From NCBI GenBank assembly GCA_028711825.1, contig JAQTRM010000061.1, forward strand, positions 1 through 6,534: a stretch of 6,534 bases of DNA. The letters are read 5' to 3'. This document shows, piece after piece, positions 1 through 5,113 of this stretch (the first letter of the stretch is position 1; every line of letters begins with the position of its first letter). Source of the stretch: Candidatus Omnitrophota bacterium (GTDB taxonomy: Bacteria; Omnitrophota; Gorgyraeia; Gygaellales; Profunditerraquicolaceae). The notes below the pieces were generated by a model, which saw only the letters and a list, made by a program, of their open reading frames with translations, was not told the origin of the DNA and searched no databases. The position numbers and the translations under genes were made by a program.

Positions 1-56
1 CTTACCGCGTTCTGCTCTTTGGCAAGAGCCATTCTTAAAGCCTCGATCTCGATCAT
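1..56 (-). CDS. N-terminus of a rubrerythrin/ferritin-like protein (partial)
   Basis: The minus strand opens an ATG at 56-54 and stays open to the window edge, giving 18 codons (MIEIEALRMALAKEQNAV). The SD motif GGAGAG lies 5 nt upstream, so the start is well supported. The E-A-L-x-M-A-L-x-x-E pattern at the very N-terminus is how the first helix of many rubrerythrin-family ferritin-like di-iron proteins begins. Such proteins act in oxidative-stress defence or iron handling in anaerobes. The gene begins 40 nt downstream of the stop of the small membrane protein at 97-402 with no terminator between them, so the two are probably co-transcribed. The assignment rests on 18 residues only; any protein starting with an amphipathic helix could look like this. 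Confidence 0.45.
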   Translation of the reverse strand, partial: MIEIEALRMALAKEQNAV

Positions 57-96
57 AACCGCTCTCCATTCTTAATATACCAAAAACCCCGGATCA

Positions 97-402
97 TTAA
101 ACTTCCCCGATAACCTCTTCCAGAGAAGAAAAATTATGCAGGAGCAGAAAAACAACCAGGGCGTAAATAATACAGGCTATTCCGATCAAAACACGCTTCT
201 TAAGACACCAGTTATGCAGTAAGTAAATATTCTTTTCCAAGCCGGGAAAAATCTTCTTACGCATCCCGAACTCCTTGGCCAGGAACTCCTCCAGTTTGGT
301 ATATTTACTGTAAGTCAAAAGGATCAGCCCCAGGACAAAAACTACCGGACTAGTCCAGAAGATAATAACGCGGACGATATCGAACAATGCCCAGTCTTCC
401 AT
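97..402 (-). CDS. small two-helix membrane protein, unknown function
   Basis: This is a 101-residue protein starting MEDWALFDIVRVIIFW. The frame is open further upstream to 543, but I place the start at the ATG 402-400. A purine-rich SD-like run (AAGAGGGGGGG) lies about 8 nt before it, and the only good promoter (487-515) is downstream of the longer start. Two hydrophobic segments are visible, at about residues 9-30 and 71-89. They flank a basic, soluble stretch of about 40 residues (KLEEFLAKEFGMRKK and on). The C-terminus is acidic (SSLEEVIGEV). No catalytic or metal-binding motif is seen and I do not recognise the family. A ferritin-like gene follows after 40 nt, so the protein may belong to the same response, but that is inferred from position alone. 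Confidence 0.72.
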   Translation of the reverse strand: MEDWALFDIVRVIIFWTSPVVFVLGLILLTYSKYTKLEEFLAKEFGMRKKIFPGLEKNIYLLHNWCLKKRVLIGIACIIYALVVFLLLHNFSSLEEVIGEV

Positions 403-486
403 CTCTCTACCCCCCCTCTTACCCGGCTTGCGCCGCGGGTTTAAATATTGAATGAAGAAAAACGGGATGCCTGTGTTTTCAAGACA

Positions 487-515
487 ATTATAACCAATAA
501 TTTGAGGGATTACAA
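487..515 (-). promoter_or_regulatory. sigma70-type promoter for the small membrane protein/ferritin-like pair
   Basis: On the minus strand TTGTAA (515-510) is followed by a 17-nt spacer and a perfect TATAAT (492-487). Transcription would start near 480, leaving a leader of about 78 nt before the ATG at 402. That leader is long enough to hold regulation, but I see no recognisable riboswitch in it. The promoter position supports the internal start chosen for the gene. Confidence 0.55.
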
Positions 516-570
516 ATAAATATTCAGTTCGGTTCTCGTTCAAGACAACAGGCGTCAGTCATCAGTTTTC

Positions 571-603
571 AGCCTCCGGGGACGTCCTTTCAGGGGACAC
601 CCT
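571..603. repeat. 33-bp direct repeat, copy 1 (GGGGAC type)
   Basis: It matches 654-686 at 32 of 33 positions; the only difference is C577 versus T660. The identity stops abruptly at both ends. Each copy contains the hexamer GGGGAC twice and the 8-bp palindrome GGACGTCC. From general knowledge, GGGGAC/GTCCCC motifs of this sort recur between genes in several uncultured and delta-proteobacterial genomes, often as REP-like elements handled by Y1-type (RAYT) transposases. That link is not shown here. Confidence 0.75.
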
Positions 604-653
604 GTTGCTCTATAACTGTTAAAAATACAAATAGTTACGAAGGAGATAATCCA

Positions 654-686
654 AGCCTCTGGGGACGTCCTTTCAGGGGACACCCT
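654..686. repeat. 33-bp direct repeat, copy 2 (GGGGAC type)
   Basis: This is the second copy, exactly 83 bp from the first and in the same orientation. The 50 bp between copies are AT-rich and contain TAACT (613-617) and its complement AGTTA (633-637). No ORF lies between the copies, so they do not bracket a gene-carrying element inside this window. Confidence 0.75.
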
Positions 687-696
687 TTAAAGATAA

Positions 697-706
697 GATC
701 TAGATC
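697..706. repeat. perfect 10-bp palindrome GATCTAGATC
   Basis: The sequence is self-complementary over 10 bases, 11 bp beyond the second 33-bp repeat. It may be a chance AT-rich palindrome or a protein-binding site; nothing else marks its role. Confidence 0.3.
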
Positions 707-732
707 CTAAACTCTAAACCCGAAATCCCTGA

Positions 733-742
733 CTGCCGGCAG
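733..742. repeat. perfect GC-rich palindrome CTGCCGGCAG
   Basis: A GC-only core palindrome sits in AT-rich DNA, preceded by oligo-pyrimidine-like text (CTAAACTCTAAACCC and similar). From memory, CTGCCGGCAGG-type words are widespread intergenic repeats in uncultured bacterial genomes. Here there is a single copy, so only the palindrome itself is shown. Confidence 0.4.
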
Positions 743-796
743 GCTAAACAAATCCAAAAGAACAAAATCAAAGAATAAAAATAACCTAGGAAAAAC

Positions 797-816
797 AGGT
801 ATAGGTAAAGGTAAAG
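797..816. repeat. short tandem hexamer repeat (AGGTAT-AGGTAA-AGGTAA-AG)
   Basis: Three and a third units have a period of 6, with one substitution in the first unit. It lies in the A-rich stretch and is not part of an ORF. It is likely a slippage-prone microsatellite. Confidence 0.5.
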
Positions 817-821
817 AGAGC

Positions 822-869
822 AAAAGACAAAATAAAGCTATATAGCTAAGGATAGTAATATTTGATCCT
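822..869 (-). terminator. weak possible intrinsic terminator after the CcdA-like gene
   Basis: Read on the minus strand, downstream of the stop at 914, there is first an AGGAT/ATCCT stem with an 11-nt loop (869-849). The perfect palindrome AGCTATATAGCT (847-836) follows, and then a T-rich tail, TTTATTTTGTCTTTT. The order of hairpin then U-tract fits a terminator. The stems are short and AT-rich, and the nearest is about 45 nt past the stop, so the call is tentative. Confidence 0.3.
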
Positions 870-913
870 GCTATATTGAATAGTTTTTTGGTTTTTTAGG
901 ATTTTAAGCTTGT

Positions 914-1567
914 TTAGCCTGCACTGCCCGCTAATCCCGTAAATATTATCCTTAAACCCAAAACCGCCAAAAGTATTCCCGCCCCGATCCGGATAAAATT
1001 CCGCGCTCTCCCTTCCAGAAAGAACCCCGAGAGTTTTCCCGAAAGAAGGACGATAAAAATTGCCGGTGATAACACGGTCCCCAGGCCGAACGCCAAAGCG
1101 TAAACTCCGCCTTCCGCCGCCGAACGGGATACCGCCACGATATAATTCAAGATACCTAAAAGCGGCAGGCAGGGAGAAAAACCCGCCAGGAGCCCGAGCA
1201 CTCCCGCGTTACCCAGATTTCCCCGGCGCAGGAAAAAACAATACCTGCTTGTCAATGGTTCTTTAAATATCACGGTCAGCGCCCCGATTAGCAGGACAAA
1301 AAACCCCAGCAGGATATTAACCAAATTAAGGTAATAAGTAAAAAATCCGGTTTTCAGTATCCCGGAGAACACCCCGCAAAGCGCCCCCAGCATAATATAA
1401 CCGGTTATCCTGCCGGCGGAAAAAAACAGGTAAGCATAAAAAGCTTTTTTCGCCGAAGGCTTATAGGCGGCGATAAAACCGGTAAGCGCCGGAAGGCAGA
1501 ACCCCAGACAGGGCCCGGAGCCGAGAATCAGGCCGCTAACGAATAAATAATATAGACTTTCTTTCAT
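914..1567 (-). CDS. CcdA/DsbD-like thiol-redox membrane protein (DsbD_2/TauE-SafE-like family)
   Basis: This is a 217-residue integral membrane protein with about six hydrophobic segments. The first half carries GSGPCLGFCLP (Cys20, Cys24) in helix 1. The second half repeats the theme as AGFSPCLPLLG (Cys133). A proline-flanked cysteine in each inverted half is the hallmark of CcdA/DsbD membrane electron carriers, which pass electrons from cytoplasmic thioredoxin to extracytoplasmic thiols for cytochrome c maturation or disulfide repair. Annotation pipelines often label this variant as a sulfite exporter family member. I chose the ATG at 1567 because helix 1 follows at once. It lacks a strong SD, and an in-frame ATG at 1606-1604 would add 13 residues (MDNLLLRHYIKPV) and overlap the divergent gene's start. 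The open frame back to 1846 is antisense to that gene and lacks family character. Its redox partner is not in the window. Confidence 0.8.
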   Translation of the reverse strand: MKESLYYLFVSGLILGSGPCLGFCLPALTGFIAAYKPSAKKAFYAYLFFSAGRITGYIMLGALCGVFSGILKTGFFTYYLNLVNILLGFFVLLIGALTVIFKEPLTSRYCFFLRRGNLGNAGVLGLLAGFSPCLPLLGILNYIVAVSRSAAEGGVYALAFGLGTVLSPAIFIVLLSGKLSGFFLEGRARNFIRIGAGILLAVLGLRIIFTGLAGSAG

Positions 1568-1578
1568 CACAGGTTTAA

Positions 1579-1584
1579 TATAAT
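1579..1584 (+). promoter_or_regulatory. perfect -10 box in the divergent intergenic gap, possibly bidirectional
   Basis: TATAAT lies within the 37-bp gap between the two divergent genes. On the plus strand transcription would start near 1591, almost at the SD, giving a very short leader. No good -35 is found 16-18 nt upstream, where the sequence is only loosely TTGACA-like. On the minus strand the same bases offer TATATT (1583-1578), a 5 of 6 match, so one AT-rich core could serve both genes. Confidence 0.4.
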
Positions 1585-1590
1585 GGCGTA

Positions 1591-1597
1591 AAAGGAG
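1591..1597 (+). promoter_or_regulatory. ribosome binding site deciding the start at 1605
   Basis: AAAGGAG is followed by a 7-nt spacer and ATG. A TTG two codons upstream (1599) is in frame but sits only 1 nt from this motif, far too close to be used. The ATG at 1605 is therefore the start. Confidence 0.8.
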
Positions 1598-1604
1598 ATT
1601 GTCC

Positions 1605-3710
1605 ATGCTTATCTTCATATCGCTGGGGATAGTCGCTTCGATCTTCCAGCTTGTCCTCCTGCGCGAATTCAGTTTCACAATCGCCAAGCAGGAGCTCGGG
1701 CTGGTGCTTGCCGCCGGGGTGTGGATAATCTTCTGCTCCCTCGGAAGTATCATAAAACTCCCGGACAGATTCACCCGCCGGGTGGATATCCCCGGGGCCT
1801 GCGCCCTATGCTTCTCCTTTTCGGTCTGTCTGACCCATCTTTCCAAATCCCTGCTCGGAATAAAATACTACCAGGCCTTAAGCCTGGGGACAACCTTCTT
1901 ATTGAGCCTGGCGCTGGTCGGACCGGGAGCTTATATCATCGGCCTGGCATTCCGCCAATTCAGCCGTAAACAGGCCGAAGAAAGCCCGCGCCCTGAAAAT
2001 GTTTACGCCGGTTTTTTCGCCTGGGAGGCGGCGGGATTTTTCCTGGGAGGGATATCTTTCAGCCTTTTTTTCGGGGATTACGGAAACCCCCTGGCCTTCT
2101 CCCTGCTTCCGTTGATCCTCCTGCCCGCGCTGGAAAACAATACCCGCAAGATTTCATCCGCCCTGCTGGTAATTACGGTCGCCGCGATATCGGTTTGCGG
2201 GTTTAACACGGTGATCAAAAAAGAATTTGCCGGGAACGAGGTCCTTTTTAACGCCGGGTCGCGCTACGGGCCGGTGATCGCCGTCCGTAAAAATAACCTG
2301 GTATCCCTTTTCTCGGGAGGCGCGCTCCTGGCGACAAACCAGGATAAACAGGCCAATGAAGAATTCATACACATCAGCATGTCCGCGGGGAAACAGGCCC
2401 CGGATAAAGATATCCTTTTTATCGGACCGGCGGTATCCGGGCAACTGGATGAAATTGCCAGATACGATTTTTCATCCCTTACCTGCCTGCAGATAAACCC
2501 GCTGATCGAAAAGATCTCCGAAGAAGGACTGCCGGAAAGACTGAAGGCAAAAACCTCTTTTATCCCCGGGGATCCGCGCGCTTATCTTAAAAATTCCGCT
2601 AAACAATACGACATAATCCTGATGAATATGCCCGCCCCTGCGAATCTCACCCTGAACCGCTATTTTACCGAAGAATTCTTCAGGATGGTCAAAAGGCGCT
2701 TGAACGCCGGGGGGATATTCTCATTCTTCATTCCTTCCAAACGCGAGATCCTCAGCCCGCAATTCGCCCGTTTCGATTCCAGCATTCTCAACGCCCTGGA
2801 TAAAGTCTTCCCTAAACGCCTGCTGGTGCCGTCCGACTCAATGCTTGTCATTGCCACTGAAGAAAAAAATATCTCCGGCGAAACGATGCTCGCGAATTTC
2901 AAGCGCGCCGGCATGGAAATGGAATTTTTCACACCCTACCATTTCCGGGACTACCTTGAACCGTCGATGCGCGCATACACCGAAAGCATGCTGGATAAAA
3001 ACGTCCCTGCGAATACCGATCTTAACCCTTCGGGATTCCTGAACTGGCTGGTGCTGGAACAGAATAAATTCTATCCCGGGCTTAGGGCGGGCCCGGAACT
3101 AAACCCTCTTTTTACACTACTTCTTGCCGCAGGGCTGGCGCTTATTATCGCCTTAAGCCTGGCGTCTCCCCGGAACCTGCCTCTCTTTAACGCGGGTGCG
3201 GTAGGGTTTACCTCGATCGGACTGAGCTCGGTTACTTACGTATTATTTCAGATTTTCTGCGCCGCCCTTTTCTGGAAACTGGGGATACTGGTAGCACTTT
3301 TTATGGCAGGTATAAGCGCGGGGGTATTCTGCGGTGAAAGGTTTAAAAAAAACCACCGGAAGCTGATCCCGGTGATATATTTCGGAGGCGCGGCGCTTTC
3401 CTGGGGGCTTTTTATGCTCTTGAAAAATCCCGCAGGCTGCGCCGGGACGGAAGGATTCTACTATTTTTATTCCCTGCTCTGCGGGATCGTTAACGGATAC
3501 GCCTACCCGCTCCTGGCTGAAAGCCTACTGCAAAAGAAATTCCCCGGACCGGACATCGCGGCGAAAATTTACTCCTCCGACCTGGCGGGGGCATTCCTGG
3601 GAACCCTGGCAAGCGGGGTGATCATGATCCCTTTTTTCGGGATCCTCCAAACATTATTTCTTATCTCCTGCCTGAATATCGTTTTCGCGCTCAGGAATCT
3701 GCGCGGCTAA
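1605..3710 (+). CDS. fused membrane/spermidine synthase-like protein with degenerate active site
   Basis: This is a 701-residue protein in three blocks. Residues about 1-205 form several hydrophobic helices (opening MLIFISLGIVASIFQLVLLR). Residues about 215-425 form a Rossmann-type aminopropyltransferase-like domain. Residues about 495-700 form a second set of helices. The layout and NTDLNPSGF (about residue 470) fit the fused MFS/spermidine synthase family. The soluble domain has diverged at key sites. The glycine-rich cofactor loop (GGG-D/E-G in true synthases) reads FIGPAVSG near residue 269. The cofactor-binding acidic strand motif reads LQINP near 295. The catalytic Asp motif (D-x-x-D-P) reads MNMPAPANLTLNRYF near 339. 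GDPRAYL near 321 is kept. Polyamine synthesis is therefore unlikely; a transport, membrane-anchoring or ligand-sensing role is possible but unproven. It diverges from the CcdA-like gene after 37 bp and overlaps amrS tail to tail by 4 bp. Confidence 0.85.
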   Translation: MLIFISLGIVASIFQLVLLREFSFTIAKQELGLVLAAGVWIIFCSLGSIIKLPDRFTRRVDIPGACALCFSFSVCLTHLSKSLLGIKYYQALSLGTTFLLSLALVGPGAYIIGLAFRQFSRKQAEESPRPENVYAGFFAWEAAGFFLGGISFSLFFGDYGNPLAFSLLPLILLPALENNTRKISSALLVITVAAISVCGFNTVIKKEFAGNEVLFNAGSRYGPVIAVRKNNLVSLFSGGALLATNQDKQANEEFIHISMSAGKQAPDKDILFIGPAVSGQLDEIARYDFSSLTCLQINPLIEKISEEGLPERLKAKTSFIPGDPRAYLKNSAKQYDIILMNMPAPANLTLNRYFTEEFFRMVKRRLNAGGIFSFFIPSKREILSPQFARFDSSILNALDKVFPKRLLVPSDSMLVIATEEKNISGETMLANFKRAGMEMEFFTPYHFRDYLEPSMRAYTESMLDKNVPANTDLNPSGFLNWLVLEQNKFYPGLRAGPELNPLFTLLLAAGLALIIALSLASPRNLPLFNAGAVGFTSIGLSSVTYVLFQIFCAALFWKLGILVALFMAGISAGVFCGERFKKNHRKLIPVIYFGGAALSWGLFMLLKNPAGCAGTEGFYYFYSLLCGIVNGYAYPLLAESLLQKKFPGPDIAAKIYSSDLAGAFLGTLASGVIMIPFFGILQTLFLISCLNIVFALRNLRG

Positions 3711-4672
3711 TCCCAGACCCCGGCAATCACAGCGCCGCAGCCGCCGCATTTGCCTTTTTTAATATTATTTTCAAGGATAGTATAACCGCGGCGCCTGATC
3801 AACAGTTTCCCGCAGACCGGGCAATAGGTATTCTCCCCGGTGTCCCTGTTGACATTGCCGATATACACATAACGCAGTCCCGCCTTTTGCGCGATCCTGG
3901 CGGCTTTTTCCAGGGAGCGGACGGGGGTCGGAGAAAGATCGGCGAGTTTATACATCGGGAAAAATCTTGAAAAATGGACCGGGGTATCCGAACCGAGATT
4001 ATCCTTTACCCAAAGGCAAAGCCCGGAGAGATCTTCTTCGGAATCATTAGCCGAGGGGATAACAAGATTGGTCACCTCCACCCAGACCTTCTCCTCTTTC
4101 AACACCTTCAGCGTCCTTAAAACATCCTCCAGGTTTCCTTCGCAGAAAGAAGAATAATATTTTTGGCTGAAACCCTTAAGGTCGATGTTGGCGGCGGTGA
4201 GGTGTTGCGCCAGCCGGCGCAAAGGTTTCTCATTAATGAAACCGGAAGAATGCATCACGCAGGAGATGCCTTCCTCGCCCGCCAGTTCCGCGATCTCCAG
4301 CATGTATTCATAAAAAATCGCCGGCTCGGTATAGGTAAAAGCGATAGTCCGGGCTCCGCTTGCCTTAGCCCGCTCCACAACCTCCCGGGGAGAAACGAAA
4401 CCGGTTTTGACCGCCCCGGGATCCAGCTGCGAAATCTCCCAGTTCTGGCAAAACTTGCACCTTAAATTACATCCGGCGGTGGCTATGGAAAAAGATCTCG
4501 TGCCGGGGTAAACATGGAAAAGGGGTTTCTTTTCGATAGGATCGAGGTGGAGCGCGACCGGACGGCCGTAAGTTAAAGTATAAAGCCTGCCGCCGATATT
4601 TTTTCTCGCCCGGCAAAAACCGCTCCTGCCGGGAGGGCTAAGGCATTTACGGGGGCAAAGCAGGCATTGCAC
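3707..4672 (-). CDS. amrS: AmmeMemoRadiSam system radical SAM enzyme
   Basis: This is a 321-residue radical SAM protein resembling pyruvate formate-lyase activases. The N-terminal cysteine cluster C3-x2-C6-x3-C10-x9-C20 is typical of this subfamily. The [4Fe-4S]/SAM motif is C68-NLR-C72-KF-C75, followed by QNWEISQ. The strand motif FTYTEPAIFYEY and the NIDLKGF segment also fit. A C-terminal zinc-ribbon-like pair (CPVC at 284-287, CGGC at 309-312) closes the protein, and the length is normal for the family. Members usually travel with Memo and AMMECR1 homologues; neither is in this window, and the native substrate is not known to me. The start is GTG at 4672, chosen because GGGGGAGG lies 4 nt upstream and the first Cys motif follows immediately. 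Its TAG stop overlaps the TAA of the convergent synthase-like gene, so no terminator separates them. Confidence 0.92.
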   Translation of the reverse strand: MQCLLCPRKCLSPPGRSGFCRARKNIGGRLYTLTYGRPVALHLDPIEKKPLFHVYPGTRSFSIATAGCNLRCKFCQNWEISQLDPGAVKTGFVSPREVVERAKASGARTIAFTYTEPAIFYEYMLEIAELAGEEGISCVMHSSGFINEKPLRRLAQHLTAANIDLKGFSQKYYSSFCEGNLEDVLRTLKVLKEEKVWVEVTNLVIPSANDSEEDLSGLCLWVKDNLGSDTPVHFSRFFPMYKLADLSPTPVRSLEKAARIAQKAGLRYVYIGNVNRDTGENTYCPVCGKLLIRRRGYTILENNIKKGKCGGCGAVIAGVWD

Positions 4673-4704
4673 TTTACCTCCCCCGGCATCCTGCCAGAAA
4701 ACCG

Positions 4705-4722
4705 CTTCCTTTAATTCGGAAG
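4705..4722 (-). other. small hairpin in the amrS leader
   Basis: On the minus strand CTTCC pairs with GGAAG across an 8-nt loop, followed after CGG by TTTT. It lies between the micro-ORF stop and the amrS SD. It could be a weak attenuator uncoupling amrS from the pilin transcript, but a 5-bp stem and a four-base T run are marginal. Confidence 0.22.
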
Positions 4723-4738
4723 GTAATGAAATTTTTTC

Positions 4739-4852
4739 CTACAAAGAACCCGCTAAAACAGAAGAAAACTTGCAGAGGAACAGGCAGGCAGCAAAAAAAA
4801 GAAAAACAAGTATTATCGAAAACGGGATACCGCCTTTGCGGTATTCAAACAT
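4739..4852 (-). CDS. 37-residue membrane micro-protein, unknown function
   Basis: ATG at 4852-4850 opens 37 codons ending in TAG (4741-4739). An AGGGG SD-like motif stands 6 nt upstream. The product starts MFEYRKGG, then has one strongly hydrophobic segment (IPFSIILVFLFFAACLFL, about residues 9-26), a lysine, and a short tail ending VLAGSL. This positive-inside N-terminus plus a single helix is what a real single-pass micro-protein looks like. It lies 42 nt after the pilin stop and 66 nt before amrS on the same strand, so it likely shares the pilin transcript. The RKGG-then-helix layout loosely recalls a prepilin leader, but position +5 after a G|I cut would be Ile instead of the usual Glu. 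An 8-T run within it makes it sensitive to slippage or sequencing error. I do not recognise a family. Confidence 0.45.
   Translation of the reverse strand: MFEYRKGGIPFSIILVFLFFAACLFLCKFSSVLAGSL
4827..4844 (-). other. perfect 7-bp hairpin at codons 3-9 of the micro-ORF
   Basis: ATACCGC pairs fully with GCGGTAT across a 4-nt loop (AAAG on the transcript strand). Placed just after the start codon, it could modulate translation of the micro-ORF or stall the ribosome or polymerase. No T-run follows directly, so it is not a standard terminator. Confidence 0.4.
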
Positions 4853-4872
4853 AAGACACCCCTGTGATCGCG

Positions 4873-4888
4873 GCCCGGCGGGCGCCGG
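4873..4888 (-). other. GC-rich inverted repeat between pilin and micro-ORF
   Basis: CCGGCG and CGCCGG (4875-4880 and 4883-4888) are perfect complements, 2 nt apart. An alternative GCCC/GGGC stem (4873-4883) overlaps them. The element sits 6 nt beyond the pilin stop. Without a downstream T-run it is better read as a 3'-end stabiliser that could raise pilin mRNA levels over those of the downstream genes than as an intrinsic terminator. Confidence 0.35.
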
Positions 4889-4894
4889 AAATCG

Positions 4895-5050
4895 CTAAAG
4901 CTTGGATTGGATACCTTTGATCAAAGTGGTAAAAGAACTTTTGACTTTGGCTTTCAATGCCCCATTGGCGAATAAGATGAACGCCCCGACCACGATCGCG
5001 AAGATAACAAGATATTCCATGGTGCCCTGCCCGGCAAAAGGTTTTTTCAT
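4895..5050 (-). CDS. class III signal peptide pilin (Flp/archaeal-type small prepilin)
   Basis: This is a 51-residue prepilin. The leader MKKPFAG is followed by QGTMEYLVIFAIVVGAFILF. Cutting after Gly7 puts Gln at +1 and Glu at +5, the conserved pattern for class III (QxSxEYL-like) prepilins, processed by a prepilin peptidase. A single hydrophobic helix (about residues 13-28) then leads into a basic amphipathic tail ending IKGIQSKL. Mature length would be about 44 residues, in the Flp size range. The ATG at 5050 is preceded by AGGAGG with a 4-nt spacer, which decides it over an in-frame ATG at 5080. It has its own strong promoter (5085-5113), which fits the high expression expected of a structural pilin. 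No assembly ATPase, platform protein or peptidase is in the window, so the secretion machinery must be encoded elsewhere. Confidence 0.85.
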   Translation of the reverse strand: MKKPFAGQGTMEYLVIFAIVVGAFILFANGALKAKVKSSFTTLIKGIQSKL

Positions 5051-5084
5051 CGTTCCTCCTTGGAAACGTTCAACTCCCACCTAA

Positions 5085-5113
5085 ATAATAACCCCGCCTC
5101 CGGTAAAAGTCAA
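5085..5113 (-). promoter_or_regulatory. strong sigma70-type promoter for the pilin gene
   Basis: On the minus strand TTGACT (5113-5108), a 17-nt spacer and TATTAT (5090-5085) give a 5 of 6 match in both boxes. Transcription would begin near 5078, leaving a leader of about 28 nt with a perfect AGGAGG. The GC-rich spacer (GGAGGCGGGG) is unusual. The -35 lies in the arm of an inverted repeat (5109-5138), a possible operator. Confidence 0.7.

Larger units (their letters stand above)
403..913. other. gene-free, AT-rich, repeat-bearing intergenic stretch
   Basis: No convincing protein or RNA gene lies here. From right to left it holds a weak possible terminator for the gene ending at 914, a hexamer repeat, short perfect palindromes, two 33-bp direct repeats and the promoter at 487-515. 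Bases about 745-850 are strikingly A-rich and T-poor on the plus strand, unlike the GC-balanced genes around them. Just before the first 33-bp repeat, three CAG-led heptamers (556-576) form a short period-7 run. The stretch looks like a landing zone for small mobile or repetitive DNA. Confidence 0.6.

Noticed and set aside
403..543. 47-residue extension of the small membrane protein
   Set aside because: It would start upstream of the best promoter and lacks an SD, and its text changes character at the ATG with the purine-rich SD-like run.
640..660. Plus-strand gene start after AAGGAGATAA
   Set aside because: The SD-like motif is not followed by any start codon at a usable distance or by an open frame.
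571..686. CRISPR array
   Set aside because: There are only two repeat copies and a single 50-bp spacer, with no third unit, no leader and no cas genes.
1568..1846. N-terminal extension of the CcdA-like protein by up to 93 residues
   Set aside because: The added segment is fully antisense to the start of the plus-strand gene, is polar and low in family character, and lacks a good SD. Helix 1 with its GPC motif begins right after the ATG at 1567. Only the short 13-residue extension remains conceivable.
4163..4465. 100-codon open frame on the plus strand
   Set aside because: It is a shadow of the radical SAM core of amrS, with no independent evidence.
5051..5080. 10-residue extension of the pilin
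   Set aside because: Its codons run through the AGGAGG site, and class III leaders are short. The ATG at 5050 fits perfectly.
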